NCBI GenBank assembly: GCA_021442155.1
Contig: CM038214.1
Coordinates: forward strand, 51,094,703 to 51,158,702
Reading direction: 5' to 3'
DNA length: 64,000 bases
Origin: Cymbidium sinense
Taxonomy: Eukaryota; Streptophyta; Magnoliopsida; Asparagales; Orchidaceae
Under the pieces are notes generated by a model. It had not been told where the DNA came from and made no database searches. It saw only the letters and a program-made list of their open reading frames with translations. Positions 1-12,179 of this stretch are shown here, piece by piece. Position 1 is the first letter of the stretch, and every line of letters starts with the position of its first letter. Position numbers and translations under genes: made by a program.

Positions 1-3000
1 TTATGTTTTATTTATTTTAGTTTAGGTTTAGGTTTATTTTATTTTCTTTATTTTATTTTTATTTTAGGCTTAGGTTTTTTTTATTTTAGGGTTTAAGTTT
101 TATTTTATTTTTTTATTTTTAGGTTTATTTTTTAGGTTTAGGTTTTTATTTATTTTATTTTTTTTTTTTTTTTTTTTATTTTCGTTTAGTTTTATTTTAT
201 TTTTTTTATATTGTAGGTTTATTTTATTTTTTTAATTTGTCAAGGTTTATTTATTTTATTTTAGTTTATTTTTATTTATTTAATTTTATTTTTATGTTTA
301 GGTTTATGTTTTAGTTTAGGTTTTTTATTTTATTTTATTTAGGTTTAAGTCTTTTATTTATTTTCTTTTTAGGTTTTATTTAGTTTAGGTTTAAGTTTTT
401 AGTTTTTTAGGGTTTACGGTTTAGAGTTTAGGGTTTTAGGGTTTAGGGTTTAGGTTATTTGGGTTTAGGTTTAGTGTTTAGTTTAGGTTTAGGGTTTTAT
501 TTTAGGCTTTAGGTTTAGGGTTTTATGGTTTAGGGTTTGGGTTTAGTTTAGCTGATGTTTGGGGTAAGTTTAGGGCTTGGGTTTAGGTTTAGGGTTTAGG
601 TTTAAGGTTTAGGGTTTAGTGTTAGTTTAGGTTTAGCTTTGGGTTTTTGATTTAAGGTTTAGGGTTTAGGCTTTGGTGTATTTAGGGTTTTAGGTTTAGG
701 TTTTAGGTTTAAGTTTAGTTATTTATGGTTTAGGGTTTAAGTTTAGACTAAAATTTAGGGTTTAGGTTTTAGGTTTAGGGTTTGGTTAGTTTAGAGTTTG
801 GATTTTAGTTTAGGGTTGAGGTTTAGTGCTAGGGTGTTGAGGGTTTAGGGTTTAGGTATTTAGGTTTAGGTTTAGGTTTAGTTTTAGTTTAGTTTAGGGG
901 TTAGGTTTAGGTAGTTTAGGGTTAGGTTAGTTTAGTTTAGGGTTTAGGTTTTGCTTAGGGTTTGTTTATAGTTTAGGGTTTAAGGATTTTAGTTTAGGGT
1001 TGAGTTTAGGTTTAGTTTAGTTTAGTTTTATGGTTTAGGGTTTAGGTTTAGGTTTAGGTTTAGTTTAGAGTTTATGGTTTAGGGGTTTAGGTTTAGGTTA
1101 GTTATGGTTTTATTTATTTTTCTTAAAAAGCAAACCAAGCTTAAGTTTATTTAGTTTAATTTTATTTATTTTAGTTTATTTTATTTTTCTATTTTTTTTT
1201 ATTTTTTATTTTATTTAGTTTAATTTATTTATTTTAGTTTTTTTTTGGATTAGGTTAAGGTTTAGGTTTATGTTTTTAGTTTAGTTTTATTTTTAATTTA
1301 TTTTTTAGGTTTAAGTTTTAATTTTTATTTTTAGGTGTAGGTTTAGGTTTTTATTTTAAGTTTATTTTTAGGTTATTTTTTAGTTTAGGTTACATTTTAT
1401 TTTTGGTTTATGTTATTTTATTTAGTTTAGGTTTAGGTTTATGCTTAGTTTATTTTTTATGTTAGGTTTAGGTATCACTTTTAGTTTAAGGTTTCAGTTT
1501 TATTTTTTATTTATTTTTAGGATTTATTTTTAGGTTTATTATTTAGGTTTAGGTTTTATTTAGTTTTCAATTTATTTTATTTTAGGTTTATTTTATTTTT
1601 GGTTTATTTTATTTTTATATTAGGTTTAGTTTTTTTTTATTTAAGTTTTTTAGTTTAGTTTAGGTTTTTATTTATTTTAGTTTAGCTTAGTTTTTAATTT
1701 TTATTGTATTTTTTTAGGATTAGGTTTAGGTTTTAGTTTATATTCTTATGTTATTTTATATTTATATTTTATTTTGGTTTAGGTATTTTTATTTATTTTA
1801 TTTTTATCTTTTACTTAGTTTAGGTTTAGGGTTTAGGGTTTAGGGTTTAGGGTTCAAGTTTTTCTTTTGGGTTTAGTATTTAGGGTTTAAGTTTTAGAGT
1901 TTAGGGTTTAGGGTTTAAGGTTTTAAGGTTTAAGGTTTAGCGTTTAGGGATTAGGGTTTTTAGGGTTGAGGGTTTAGGGTTTAGGATCTAGTTTTAGGTT
2001 TAGGGTTAAGGTTTTAGTTTAGGGTTTAGGGTTTTTGGTTTAGGGTTAGGCTTTTATTTTAGTTCATTTTTTAGGTTTAGGTTTAGATTTATGTTTATTT
2101 TTTAGTTTTATTTTATTTTATTTATTTAGTTTTTTTTTAGGTTTAGGTTTATGGTTTTTTTAATTTTTTTAGGTTTAGGTTTTAGTTTTTAGTTTAGGTT
2201 TAGGTTTATTTTTAGTGTATTTTATTTTATTTAGTTTAGGGTTTAAGTTTAGTTTATTTTATGTTTAGGTTTAGGTTTTATTTAGTTTAGTTTAGTTTAT
2301 TTTAATTTAGGTTTTGGTTTATTTTATTTTATTTATTTTATTTTTTTATTTTAGGTTTAACTTTTTTTTTTAGTTTAGGGTTTAGGTTTTATTTTTTATT
2401 TATTTTTAGGTTTTATTTTTAGGTTTATTCTTTAGGTGTATGTTTTTATTTAGTTTTTATTTTATTTTATTATATGTTTATTTTTTATGGTTAGTTTTGT
2501 ATTATTTAGGTTTTATATTCTAAGGTTTATTTTATTTTTTATTTGAGTTTATGTTTTCATTTATTTTATTTTAGTTTATTTTTATTAGTTTATTTTATTT
2601 TATTTTTAGGTTTAGCTTTAGGTTTTAGTTTAGGTTTTTATTTTATTTCATTTTTTAATTTAATTTAATTTTTTTATTTTATTTAGGTTTAGGTTTTTTT
2701 ATTTTTAGGTTTCATTTAGTTTAGTATTAGGTTTTCTAGTTTTAGGGTTTAAGGTTTAGGGTTTTAAGATGTATGGTTAGGGTTAGGGTTTAAGGTTTAG
2801 TGTTTAGGGTTTTTTTAGGGGTTAGGGTTTGGATGTTAGGGATTAGGGTTTAGGATTTATGGTTTAGGGTTGTAGGTTTAGGGTTTATGGTTAGTTTTAG
2901 GTTTTACGATTTAGGGTTATAGTTTATTTTATTTTATTTTTTTTTATTTTATTTTTTTTATTTTTCTAAATTAAGTAAACTAGTGAGTTTTAGTTTATTT

Positions 3001-5550
3001 AGTTTATTTTTTATTTATTTTAGTATAATTTATTTTTTTATTTAGGTTTTTTATTATTTTTATTTAGTTTAGTTTATTTACTTTTTGGTTTATTTATTTT
3101 AGTTTAGGTTTTTTATTTTAGTTTATTTTTTAGGTTTGGTTTAGGTTTAGGTTTTTTTTTTAGTTTAGCTTTCTTTTATTTTTTAGGTTTAGGTTTTATT
3201 TTTTATTTTTAGGTTTAGGTTTATGTTTTATTTTATTTTTATAGGTTTAGGTTTTTGGTTTTTAGTTTAGGTTTATATCTTGGTTTTATTTTTTAGTTTA
3301 GGATTAGGTTTTTATTAAGTTTTTATTTTATTATATTTTTGGTTTATCATATTTTTATTTTAGGTTTAGTTTTTATTTTATTTAGGTTTTTATTTTATTT
3401 CATTTAGTTTAGGTTTTATTTATTTTATTTTCATTTAGTTTTTATTTTTTTATTTTTTTAGGTTTAGAATTAAGTTTTGGTTTATGTATTTATTTTATTT
3501 TATTATTTTATTTTAGTCTGGTTTAGGTTTCTTTATTTATTTATTTTTAAGTTTAATTTAGTTTAGGTTTAGGATTTTAGCTTTTAGGGTTTAGGTTTTA
3601 GGGTTTAGGATTTGGTGTCTAGGGTTAATTTAGGGTTTATGGTTTAGGGTTTAGAGTTTGGGGTTCAGGGTTTAAGGTTTAGGGTTAAGGGTAATTTTAT
3701 TTTATTTTTCATTTTATTATTTTAAATTCTTTTAAATTAAGTAAATTGGTAGGTTTAGGTTTATTTAGTTTATCTAGTTTATTTTTTATTTATTTTATTT
3801 TACTTTATTTTTTATTTTCATTTAGGTATATTTTTATTTTTATTTAGTTTAGTTTATTTATTTTAGGTTTCTTTATTTCAATTTAGGTTTCTTTATTTTA
3901 GTTTATTTTTAGATTTATGTTTATGTTTATTTTTTAGATTAGTTTTATTTTGTTTTATTTTAGGTTTAGGTTTATTTTTTTTTTTTTATTTTGTTGGTTT
4001 TTATTTTATTCTTTAGTTTATTTTAGGTTTTTTTTATTTAGATTTAGGTTTTTTTTAAGTTTATTTTATTTTATTTAGTTTATGGTTTAGGTATAGTTTA
4101 TTTTAGGTTTATGTTTATTTTATTTTGTTTATTTTAGGTTTATTGTTTCTTTTAGTTTTTGGTTTATGTTTTATTTTTTATTTATTTTTAGGTTTATTTT
4201 TATGTTTTGCTTTTTATTTAGTTTTTAATTTTTTAAGTTCATTTTATCTTTATTTTAAGTTTAGTTTTGTTTAATTTAGGTTTTAATTAGGTTTATTTTA
4301 TTTTTTAGTTATGTTTAGGTTTTATTTATTTTATTTTAATTTAGTTTTATTTTTATTTTATTTTATTTTAGATTTAGGTTTAGGTTTAGTTTAGGCTTGG
4401 TTTTATTTTATTTTATTTAGGTTTAAGTTTTTTTTTATTTTAGGTTTAGGTTTTTTGGTTTTTAGGATTTGGAGTTTTGGGTTTAGGGTTTAAGGTTTAG
4501 CATTTGGGGTTTAGGGTTTAGGGTTTATGGTCATAGGTTTTAGGGTTTAGGGTTTAGGGGTTTAGGCTTTAGGATTTAGGGTTTAGGGTTTTAGGATTTA
4601 GGGTTTATGGTTTAGTGTTTACGGTTTAGGTTTAGGGTTGTAGGTTTATGGTTTACAGTTTAAGTTGAGGGTTAGTTTTATTTGAGAGGGTTTAGGGTTA
4701 GGGTTTTATTTATTTATTTTTATTTTTTTAATTATGTAAATTGGTTGGTTTAGGTTTATTTAGTTTATTTTTTATTTATTTTAGTTTATTTTATTTATTA
4801 TTTATTATTTTATTATTTTATTTTTATTTAGGTTCATTTTTATTTTTATTTAGTTTATTATATTTTTATGGTTTAGGTTTAGGATTATTTTTTAGTTTAG
4901 TTTTATTTTTATTTTATTTTTTGTTTAGTTTTATTTTATTTTATTTAGCTTAGGTTTAGGTTTAGGTTTTATTTATTTTAGTTTAGTTTATTTTAGTTTA
5001 GGTTTATGTTTATGTTTATTTTTATTTTAGGTTTAGGTTTTTTTTAGTTTAGGGTTTAGGTTTTATTTTGTATTCATTTTTAAATTTTATCTTTAGGTTT
5101 ATTTATTAGGTTTTTGTTTTATTTAGTTTTTATTTTATTTTATTTTAGGATTATTTTATTTTTATTTTAGGTTAATTTTTTATTTTTAGGTTTTTTTATT
5201 TTTAGTTATTTTATTTTATTTATTATTTTATTTTTTTAGGTTTAGGTTTAGGTTTAGGTTTAGGTTTTAGTTTTAGTTTAGTTTTTTATTTATATTTTAT
5301 TTTGGTTTAGGTTTTTTATTTATTTTATTTTTAGTTTTATTTAGTTTAGGTTTAGATTTTTTTTAATTTTAGGTTTTATTTATGGTTTAGGGTTTGGGGT
5401 TTAGGGTTTAGGGTTTAGGTTTTAGGGTATAGGGATTTAGGGTTTAGGGTTTTAGTGTTTAGGGTTTAGGGTTTAGGGTTTTTATGGTTTACGATTTAAT
5501 TTTAGGTTTAAGGTTCAAGTTTTAGTTAAGTATTTAGGGTTTTTGTTTTT
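1..5550 (+). repeat. Telomere-like composite satellite, block A
   Basis: The whole stretch is built from TTTAGGG, TTTAGG and TTTATTTTA words with very little C on the + strand. TTTAGGG-rich blocks (about 400-1110, 1818-2050, 2735-2915, 3570-3690, 4450-4705, 5384-5545) alternate with T-rich segments. Landmarks resembling AAATTAAGTAAACTGGTAGG lie at about 1121, 2967, 3731 and 4721, each followed by the same word order (GTTTATTTAGTTTATTTTTT, then ATTTAGTTTAGTTTATTTATT). This marks tandem units of about 0.77-1.0 kb rather than random low complexity. No gene is seen. The long open frames here encode only Phe/Leu/Tyr-rich low-complexity peptides. Confidence 0.9.
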
Positions 5551-6035
5551 TTAAATAGAGAATAAATTCATATTTAACATTTCTTCTTTTGGTTTCATCA
5601 ACCAAATAACACACTAAGTTTTCTATGACACAAGTGGCAACATAGTTCAAAAATGAGCACGCATAGAGAAAATCAAAAACTCTAGGTAACTAGAACCATC
5701 TATACTATAAAGACACAGTTCCATAAGTAGCAGATCGAATCAACCATTCTTAAGTTTCTCAAGTTACCATCAAAACCACCATGACCTCTTGAGTAGCAGG
5801 ATCCACCATCATATCCTCGATCTCTCCCTCCACCACCACCATGGCTGTAACCTCCATCGCTCTTCCCACCTCCATAACCACCACTGCTCAGACCACCACC
5901 TCCATATCCACTAGTCCCTCCAGATCCCCCACCATCACTGTGATAACTGCCACCTTCGCCTTCGCCTCCACCGCGAGATCTAAACTGAGCCTGCTTGATG
6001 GCGATGTTCCTCCCGTCAAGGTTCTGCCCATTCTT
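5551..6035 (-). pseudogene. Glycine-rich RNA-binding protein 3'-end fragment, copy 1
   Basis: Read on the minus strand from 6035, the sequence encodes the end of an RRM domain (KNGQNLDGRNI, then a QAQ motif) followed by a Gly-rich tail with GGYGGG, GGYSHGGGGG and RDRGYDGGS elements. These are typical of plant class IV glycine-rich RNA-binding proteins, which bind RNA through one N-terminal RRM. Here the RRM N-terminal part is absent. The frame is open across the tail, but the stop seen in sister copies 3 and 5 is changed to a Leu codon (5751-5753), so translation would run on briefly. About 200 bp of matching 3' UTR follows to 5551. Both sides are telomere-like repeat, and there is no promoter or 5' exon. 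I infer a non-functional gene fragment carried by the satellite. Confidence 0.75.
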
Positions 6036-9000
6036 AAGGATTATGTTTATTTGGTTTTAGGGTTTAGGGTTATTTTAGGTTTAAGTTTAGGTTTTATTTA
6101 TTTTAGTTTAGTTTATTTAGTTTAATGTTAGGTTTAATTTATTTTGTTTATTTTATTTTTATTTTAGGTTTAAGTTTTTTTTTAGTTAAGGGTTTAGGTT
6201 TTATTTTTTATTTACCTTTAGGTTTTATTTTTAGGTTTATTTTTTAGGTTTAGGTTTTTATTTAGTTTTTATTTTACTTTATTTTATGTTTAGGGTTTAA
6301 GGTTTAGGGTTTAGGGTTTAGGGTTTAGGATTTAATGTTTAGGGTTTAAGGTTTACGGTTTAGGGTTTTTTTTTAAAACATTAGGTAACCGGTATGTTTT
6401 GGTTTATTTAGTTTATTTTATATTTTTATTTAGGTTTATATTTTATTTTTATTTAGTTTAGTTTATTTATTTTTTATTTAATTAATTTAGTTTAGGTATT
6501 TTTTTTATTTAGGTTTAGGTTTATGTTTATTTTTTAGTTTAGTTTTAGCTTTATTTTATTTTTAGGTTTTATTTTTAATTTTTAGATTTAGGTTTAGGTT
6601 TTATTTTATTTTCTTATGTTTAAGTTTTACGTTTTTATTATACGTTTATTTTTAGGTTTTATTTTTTTGTTTAGGTTTATTTTTAGTGTATTTTAGATTA
6701 TTTTTTTAAGGTCAATGTTAAGTTTATTTTTTTTAGGTTTAGGTTTTATTTATTTTAGTTTAGTTTATTTTAGTGTAGGTTTAGGTTTATTTTATTTTTA
6801 TTTTATGTTTAGGCTATTTTTTTAGTTTAGGGTTTAGGTTTTATTTTTTATTTTTATAGGTTTTATTTTTAGGTTTATTGTTTAGGTTTAGGTTTTTATT
6901 TAGTTTATAATTTATTTTATTTAGGGTTTAGGGTTTAGGGTATAGGTTTAGGGTATAGGGTTTAGGATTTAGAGTTTAGAGTTTAGGGTTTAAGCTTTAT
7001 AATTATTTTAGGGTTTAGGTTTTTTTTCTATTTTAGGGTTTAGGGTTTAGGGTTTAGGGTTTAGGGTTTTAGGGTTTAGGATTTAGGGTTTAGGGTTTAG
7101 GGTTTAGGGTTTAGTGTTTTAGAGTTTAGGGTTTAGGGTTTAGGGTTTAGGGTTGTCGGTTTAAGGTTAGGGTTTTTTCTTCTTATTTTTATTATTTTAA
7201 TTTTTTAATTTTTTTAAATTAAGTAAACTGGTAAGTTTAGGTTTATTTAGTTTATTTCTTATTTATTTTAGTTCATTTTATTTCATTTTTATTTAGGTTC
7301 ATATTTAGTTTTTATTTAGTTTAGTTTATTTATTTAAATTTATTTATTTTAGTTTAGGTTTTTTATTTTGCTTTATTTTTTAGGTTTAGGCTTAGGTATA
7401 TTTTTTAGTTTAGTTTTATTTTTATTTTATTATTTGGTTTAGATTATTTTTAGGTTTTATTTATTCATTTAGGTTTAGGTTTATTTTTAGTTTATTTGCT
7501 TTTATTTAGTTTAAGGTTTAGGCTTAGAGTTATGTTTTATATTTTATTTTAGTTTAATTTAGTATAAGTTTAGGTTTATTTTACTTTTTCTATTTTAGGT
7601 TTAGGTTTTTTTTCTAGTTTAGGGTTTAGGTTTTATTTTTTACCTTTTTTAGGTTTTCTTTTAAGTTTATTTTTTTTAGGTTTATGTTTTTATTTAGCTT
7701 TTATTTTATTATATTTCAGGTTTATTTTATTTTTATTTTACGTTTAGTTTTTATTTTATTTAGGTTTTTTATTTTTAGGTATATTTTATTTTAGTTTAGT
7801 TTTCTTAATTTATTTTATTTTTAGGTGTTGGTTTAGGTTTAGGTTTAGGTTTTAGTTTAGGTTTTTATTTTATTTTATTTTATTATTTTATTTACATTTA
7901 GTTTTTTTTTGTTTTTAGGTTTTATTTACTTTAGGTTTAAGTTTCTAGGTTTTTAGGGTTTAAGGTTTAGGGTTTATGGTTTAGGGTTTAGGGTTAAGGG
8001 TTATAGGTTATAAGGTTTACGGTTTATGGTTTAGGGTTTAGATTTTAAGTTTTAGAGTTTTAGGGTTTGGGTTATAGGTTTAGGGTTTAAGGTTTTGGTT
8101 TAGGGTTAGTTTTAGGGTTTAGGGTTTGGGTTAGGGTTTTTTTCTTTTTTTTTTTATTTTTCTATTTTTTATTATTTCTTCAAATTATGTCAACTTGTAG
8201 GTTTAGGTTAATTTAGTTTTTTTTATTTATTTGAATTTATTTTATTTTTAAAATTTATATAGGTTCATTTTTATTTTTATTAAGTTTAGTTTATTTATTT
8301 TAGGTTTATTTATTTTAGTTTAGGTTTTTTATTTTAGTTCATTTTTTTAAGTTTAGGTTTAGATTTAGGATTATTTTTTAGTTTTTTTATTTTTATTTTA
8401 TTTTTTAGGGTTAATCTTTATTTTTTATTTTTAGCTTTAGGTTTAGGCTTTTTATTTTTTTATTTTTTTAGGTTTAGGTGTTAGGTTTTTATTTTAGGTT
8501 TATTTTTAGGTTTGATTTTTCTAGTTTTGGTTTAAGTTTATTTTTAGTTTATTTTATTTTATTTAATTCTGGTTTAGGTTTATGTTTAGTTTATTTTAGG
8601 TTTAGGTTTATGTTTTATTTATTTAAGTTTAGATTTAGGTTTAATTTATTTTTATTTTACTTTAGGTTTTTTTTTAGTTTAGGGTTTAGATTTTATTTTT
8701 TATTTATTGTTATGTTCATTTATTAGGTTTAGGTTTTATTTAGTTTTATTTTATTTTATTTTAGGTTTATTTTATTTTATTTTAGGTTTAGTTTTATTTT
8801 ATTTAGGATTTATTTTTAGTTTAGTTTAGGTTTTTATTTATTTTTTATTTTATTTTCTTTTTAGGTTTAGGTTTAAGTTTAGGTTTTGGTTTATGTTTTA
8901 TTTTATTTTATTTTATATATTTTTTGGTTTAGGTTTTATTTATTTTATTTTTTAGGTTTTATTTAGTTTAGGTTTAGGTTTTGACTTTTTTTTGGGTTTA

Positions 9001-9249
9001 GGGTTTAGGGTTTAGGGTTTAGTGTTTAGGGTTTAGGGTTTGAGGTTTGGGGTTTAGGGTTTAGGGTTTAGGATTTAGGGTTTAGGGTTTAGGGTTTAGG
9101 GTTTTGGTTTTAGGGTTTAGGGTTTAGGTTTTAGGGTTTTAGGTTTAGGGTTTAGGGTTTAGGGTTTAGGGTTTTGGGTTTAGGGTTCAGAGTTTAGGTT
9201 TTAGGTTTTGGGTTTAGGGTTTAGTTAAGGATTTAGGGTTTTTGGTTTT
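6036..9249 (+). repeat. Telomere-like composite satellite, block B
   Basis: This continues the T-rich/TTTAGGG satellite. Landmarks like AAATTAAGTAAACTGG lie at about 6374 (degenerate, GGTAACCGGTA), 7215 and 8181, spaced 0.84 and 0.97 kb. TTTAGGG-rich blocks are at about 6289-6370, 6924-7170 (with five clean repeats near 7028), 7950-8140 and 8995-9240. No gene is seen. Open frames here are low-complexity by-products of the repeat. Confidence 0.9.
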
Positions 9250-9674
9250 TTTTAAACAGAGAACAAATTCAAATTCAACATTTCTTCTTTTGGATTTCAT
9301 CAACTAAGTAACATGTTTTCTAAGACACAAGTGGCGACATAATTCAAAATGAGCATGCATATAGCAAATCAAAACCGCTACATAACTAGAACCATCTCTA
9401 CTATAAAGACATAGTTCCATAGCGTAGTCGGATCATTCTTAAGTTTCTCCAGTTCCCATCGGAACCACCCGGCCTCTTAAGTAGCGGGATCCACCATCAT
9501 ATCCCCGATCTCTCCCTCCACCACCACCACGAGTGTAACCTCCGTTGCTCTTCATGCCATCATCATGCCTCACAACCTCCAGATCCCCACCACCTTGATA
9601 AGCCACCACCTTTCCTCCATAGATCTCGCACGGTTGACGGTGATGTTCTTGTTGTCATAGTTCTGCCCATTCTT
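9250..9674 (-). pseudogene. Glycine-rich RNA-binding protein 3'-end fragment, copy 2
   Basis: This has the same order as copy 1 on the minus strand: an NGQN start at 9674, a shortened Gly-rich tail, then 3' UTR ending in a T-run (+ strand) at about 9247. It is shorter than copy 1 because the middle of the Gly-rich part has lost sequence (roughly 9545-9640 aligns poorly). The position of the original stop (about 9440-9442) now reads Leu. Substitutions and indels leave no credible product. Telomere-like repeat flanks it on both sides, as in the other copies. Confidence 0.7.
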
Positions 9675-11065
9675 AAGGCTTAGGTTTATCAAGTTTTAGG
9701 GTTTAGGGTTATTTTTTAATTTATTTGTTACTTTAGGTTTAGGTTTAGGGTTTGGTGTTTAAGGTTTAGGGTTTAGGTTTTAGGTTTAGGGTTTTAGGGT
9801 TTATGCTTTTAGGTTTAAAGTTTAGGGTTAGGGTTCAATGTTTAGGGTTTAGGCTTTCTTAGGGTTGTAGGTTTAGGGTTTAGGGTTTAAGGTTTAGGGT
9901 TTATGGTTTAGGATTTAGGGTTTAAGGTTTTATTTTTTAAAAAATTAAGTAAATCGATATGTTTAGGTTTATTTAGTATAATTAGTTTATTTTTTATTTA
10001 TTTTAGTTTTACTATTTTTTATTTTTTATTTAGGTTTATATTTTATTTTGATTAATTTAGTTTATTTATTTGAGGTTTATTTATCTTAGTTTAGGTTTTT
10101 TTTATTTTTTTTTTATTTTTAGGTTTAGGTTTATTTTTAGTTGAGTTTTATTTTAATTTTTTTTTAGGTTTAGGTTTAGGTTTTTTTTTTTTTTTTATTT
10201 TAGGTTTAGGTTTAAGTTTTTTTTTTTTTTAGGTTTAGGTTATTGGTTTTATTTTAGGTTTATTTTTATGTTTAGGTTTATTTTTTTGATAATTTTATTT
10301 TATTTAGTTAGATTTAGGTTTAGTGGTTTATTTAGGTTTAGGAGGTTTTATTTATTTTAGTTTAGTTTATTTTAGTTTAAGTTTAGGTTTATTTATTTAT
10401 TTTATTTTAGATTTAGGTTTTTTTTAGTTAAAGGTTTATGCTTTATTTTTTATTTACTTTTAGGTTTTATTTTTTGGTTTATTTTTTATGTTTAAGTTTT
10501 AATTTAGTTTTATTTTATTTTTTTTAGGTTCAGGGTTTCGAGTTTAGGGTTTAGGATTTAGTGTTTAGGGTTTAGGGATTATAATTTAGGGTTTTTTAAA
10601 ATTAAGTAAACCAGTAGGTTTAGTTTATTTAGTTTTTTTTATATTTTTATTTAGGTTTATATTTTATTTTTATTTAGTTTAATTTATTTATTTTATGTTT
10701 ATTAATTTTAGTTTAGGTTTATTATTTTAGTTTATTTTTTTGGGGTAGGTTTAGATTTATGTTTAGTTTTATTTTTATTTTATTTTTTAGGTTTAGGTTT
10801 TATTTTTAATTTTCAAATTTTTGTTTTAGGTTTTTATTTTATTTTTTTAGGTTTAGGTTTTAGGTTTTGATTTTTTTATTTTTTAGGTTTTATTTTTTAG
10901 TTTAGGTTTAGGTTTATTTTTAGTTTATTTTATTATATTTAGTTTAAGGTTTAGGTTTAGTTTATTTTAGCATTAGGTGTAGGTTCTATTTATTTTAGTT
11001 TAGTTTATTTTAGTTTAGGTTTAAGGTTATTTTATTTTGTTTATTTTATTTTTATTTTAAGTTTA
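9675..11065 (+). repeat. Telomere-like composite satellite, block C
   Basis: A TTTAGGG-rich block (9700-9930) is followed by landmark AAAATTAAGTAAATCGATATG at about 9940, a T-rich segment, a short TTTAGGG block (10520-10590) and landmark AAAATTAAGTAAACCAGTAGG at about 10597. The landmark spacing of about 657 bp is the short unit class without the gene fragment. The block ends in the left target-site copy of the RTE insertion. Confidence 0.9.
11047..11065 (+). repeat. Left target-site duplication of RTE LINE
   Basis: TATTTTTATTTTAAGTTTA here matches 13884-13902 (TATTTTTATTTTATGTTTA) at 18 of 19 positions, directly flanking the LINE. The target is the T-rich part of the satellite, so chance similarity is somewhat likelier than usual. 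However, the word order of the satellite resumes correctly after the right copy. Confidence 0.7.
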
Positions 11066-11077
11066 ACTCTTACAAGT

Positions 11078-11920
11078 AAATTAATGGAATTAATAGATAT
11101 TATGGTTCATAGAATAATAAATATTTTATGTGTTCAAGAAACTAAATGGGCTGGGGAGAAGGCCAAGGAGATTGATAGTTTAGATTTTAAACTTTGGTAT
11201 TCAGGTAGAAGTCGAATTAGAAATGGTGTAGGTGTGATTATAGATAAAAGTTTGAAGGATAATGTTATAAATATTAATAGATGTGGAGATAGAATTATAG
11301 CTTTAATTATTGATACTAAGATTCTTGAATGTTATAAGTGTTTATGCTCCTCAAGTAGGTTTGGATGTAAGCTCAAAAGAAATTTTGGAATGAATTAGAG
11401 GATTAATACAAAAGATACCTCTTGAAGAAAAGTATTTATTGGAGATTTAAATGGAGATGTTGGTAGAGTGGTAGAAGATTTTAAAAGTATTCATGGTGGT
11501 TATGGATTTGCAGTGACTAATGAAGAAGGTAGGACTATATTAGATTTTGTTGTAGCTTATGATATTGTAGTTGCTAAAACTTTACTTAAGAAAAGAGATG
11601 AACATATTATTACTTATAAAAATGGATCTAGTAAAAGACAAACTGATTATTTTCTATTAAGAAAAATAGATCGTTTAGATTGTAAAGTTTGTGAGGTCAT
11701 TCCAAGTGAAAGTTCAAGTACCCAACATCGATTGTTAGTTTTATATTTTAAGATGAAAGATTGTAAGAGGAAAAATAAATCAAATTATTATCTTAGGATT
11801 AGATGGGGAAACTTAAAGAACACAAATAAAAATATTTTTAAGAGCAAGCTACAAGAGCTTAGAATTTGGGATGTTCATAAGGAAGCTAATGTTATGTGGA
11901 AAAAGTAGTAAAATTAACAA
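11078..11920 (+). pseudogene. RTE endonuclease domain (broken)
   Basis: The first part (11084-11398) carries VQETKW, where the Glu is the metal-binding residue of AP-like endonucleases, then KLWYSG and RNGVGVIID. After a frameshift, IGDLNGDVGR appears near 11440-11468 (the family has GDFN/GDLN with a catalytic Asp). A second open stretch (11468-11908) carries GGYGFAVTNEEG, ILDFVVAYD, QTDYFLLRK and a TQHRLLV motif, which contains the C-terminal catalytic His. In the family this nuclease nicks the target DNA to prime reverse transcription. Two frames are needed, so no intact enzyme is made. Confidence 0.8.
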
Positions 11921-12179
11921 AGTTGCTAAAAAAGTGCTTGGAGAATCAAAAGGAAAAGCTTCTTTTAATAAAAATAGTTGGTGGTGGAGTCAGAGTGTGC
12001 AAGAAAATATAAGAAATAAGAAGCATTGTTGTAAAATTTGGTTTAGATGTAAAAATTCGGAGAATTGGGAAAGATATAAAGTGGCCTGTAGAGATTCTAA
12101 GAAAGCAATATATGATGCAAAAAATTTTAGCTTTTAGTGATTTATACAATAGATTAGATACCAAAGAAGGTGAAAGATG

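Noticed and set aside
4741..4953. Open frame of 70 codons, Phe/Leu/Tyr-rich, in T-rich repeat
   Set aside because: Only low-complexity residues from TTTATTTTA words; a similar frame at 8478-8726 arises in the same way. No conserved start or domain.
5551..6035. Copy 1 as a working glycine-rich protein gene
   Set aside because: Although its Gly-rich frame is open, it lacks the RRM, a start, a promoter and the normal stop, and it is one of six equivalent satellite-borne fragments.
5841..6125. 94-codon + strand open frame overlapping gene fragment copy 1
   Set aside because: It is the shadow of the Gly-rich coding sequence on the other strand (Thr/Ser-rich reading) running on into satellite.
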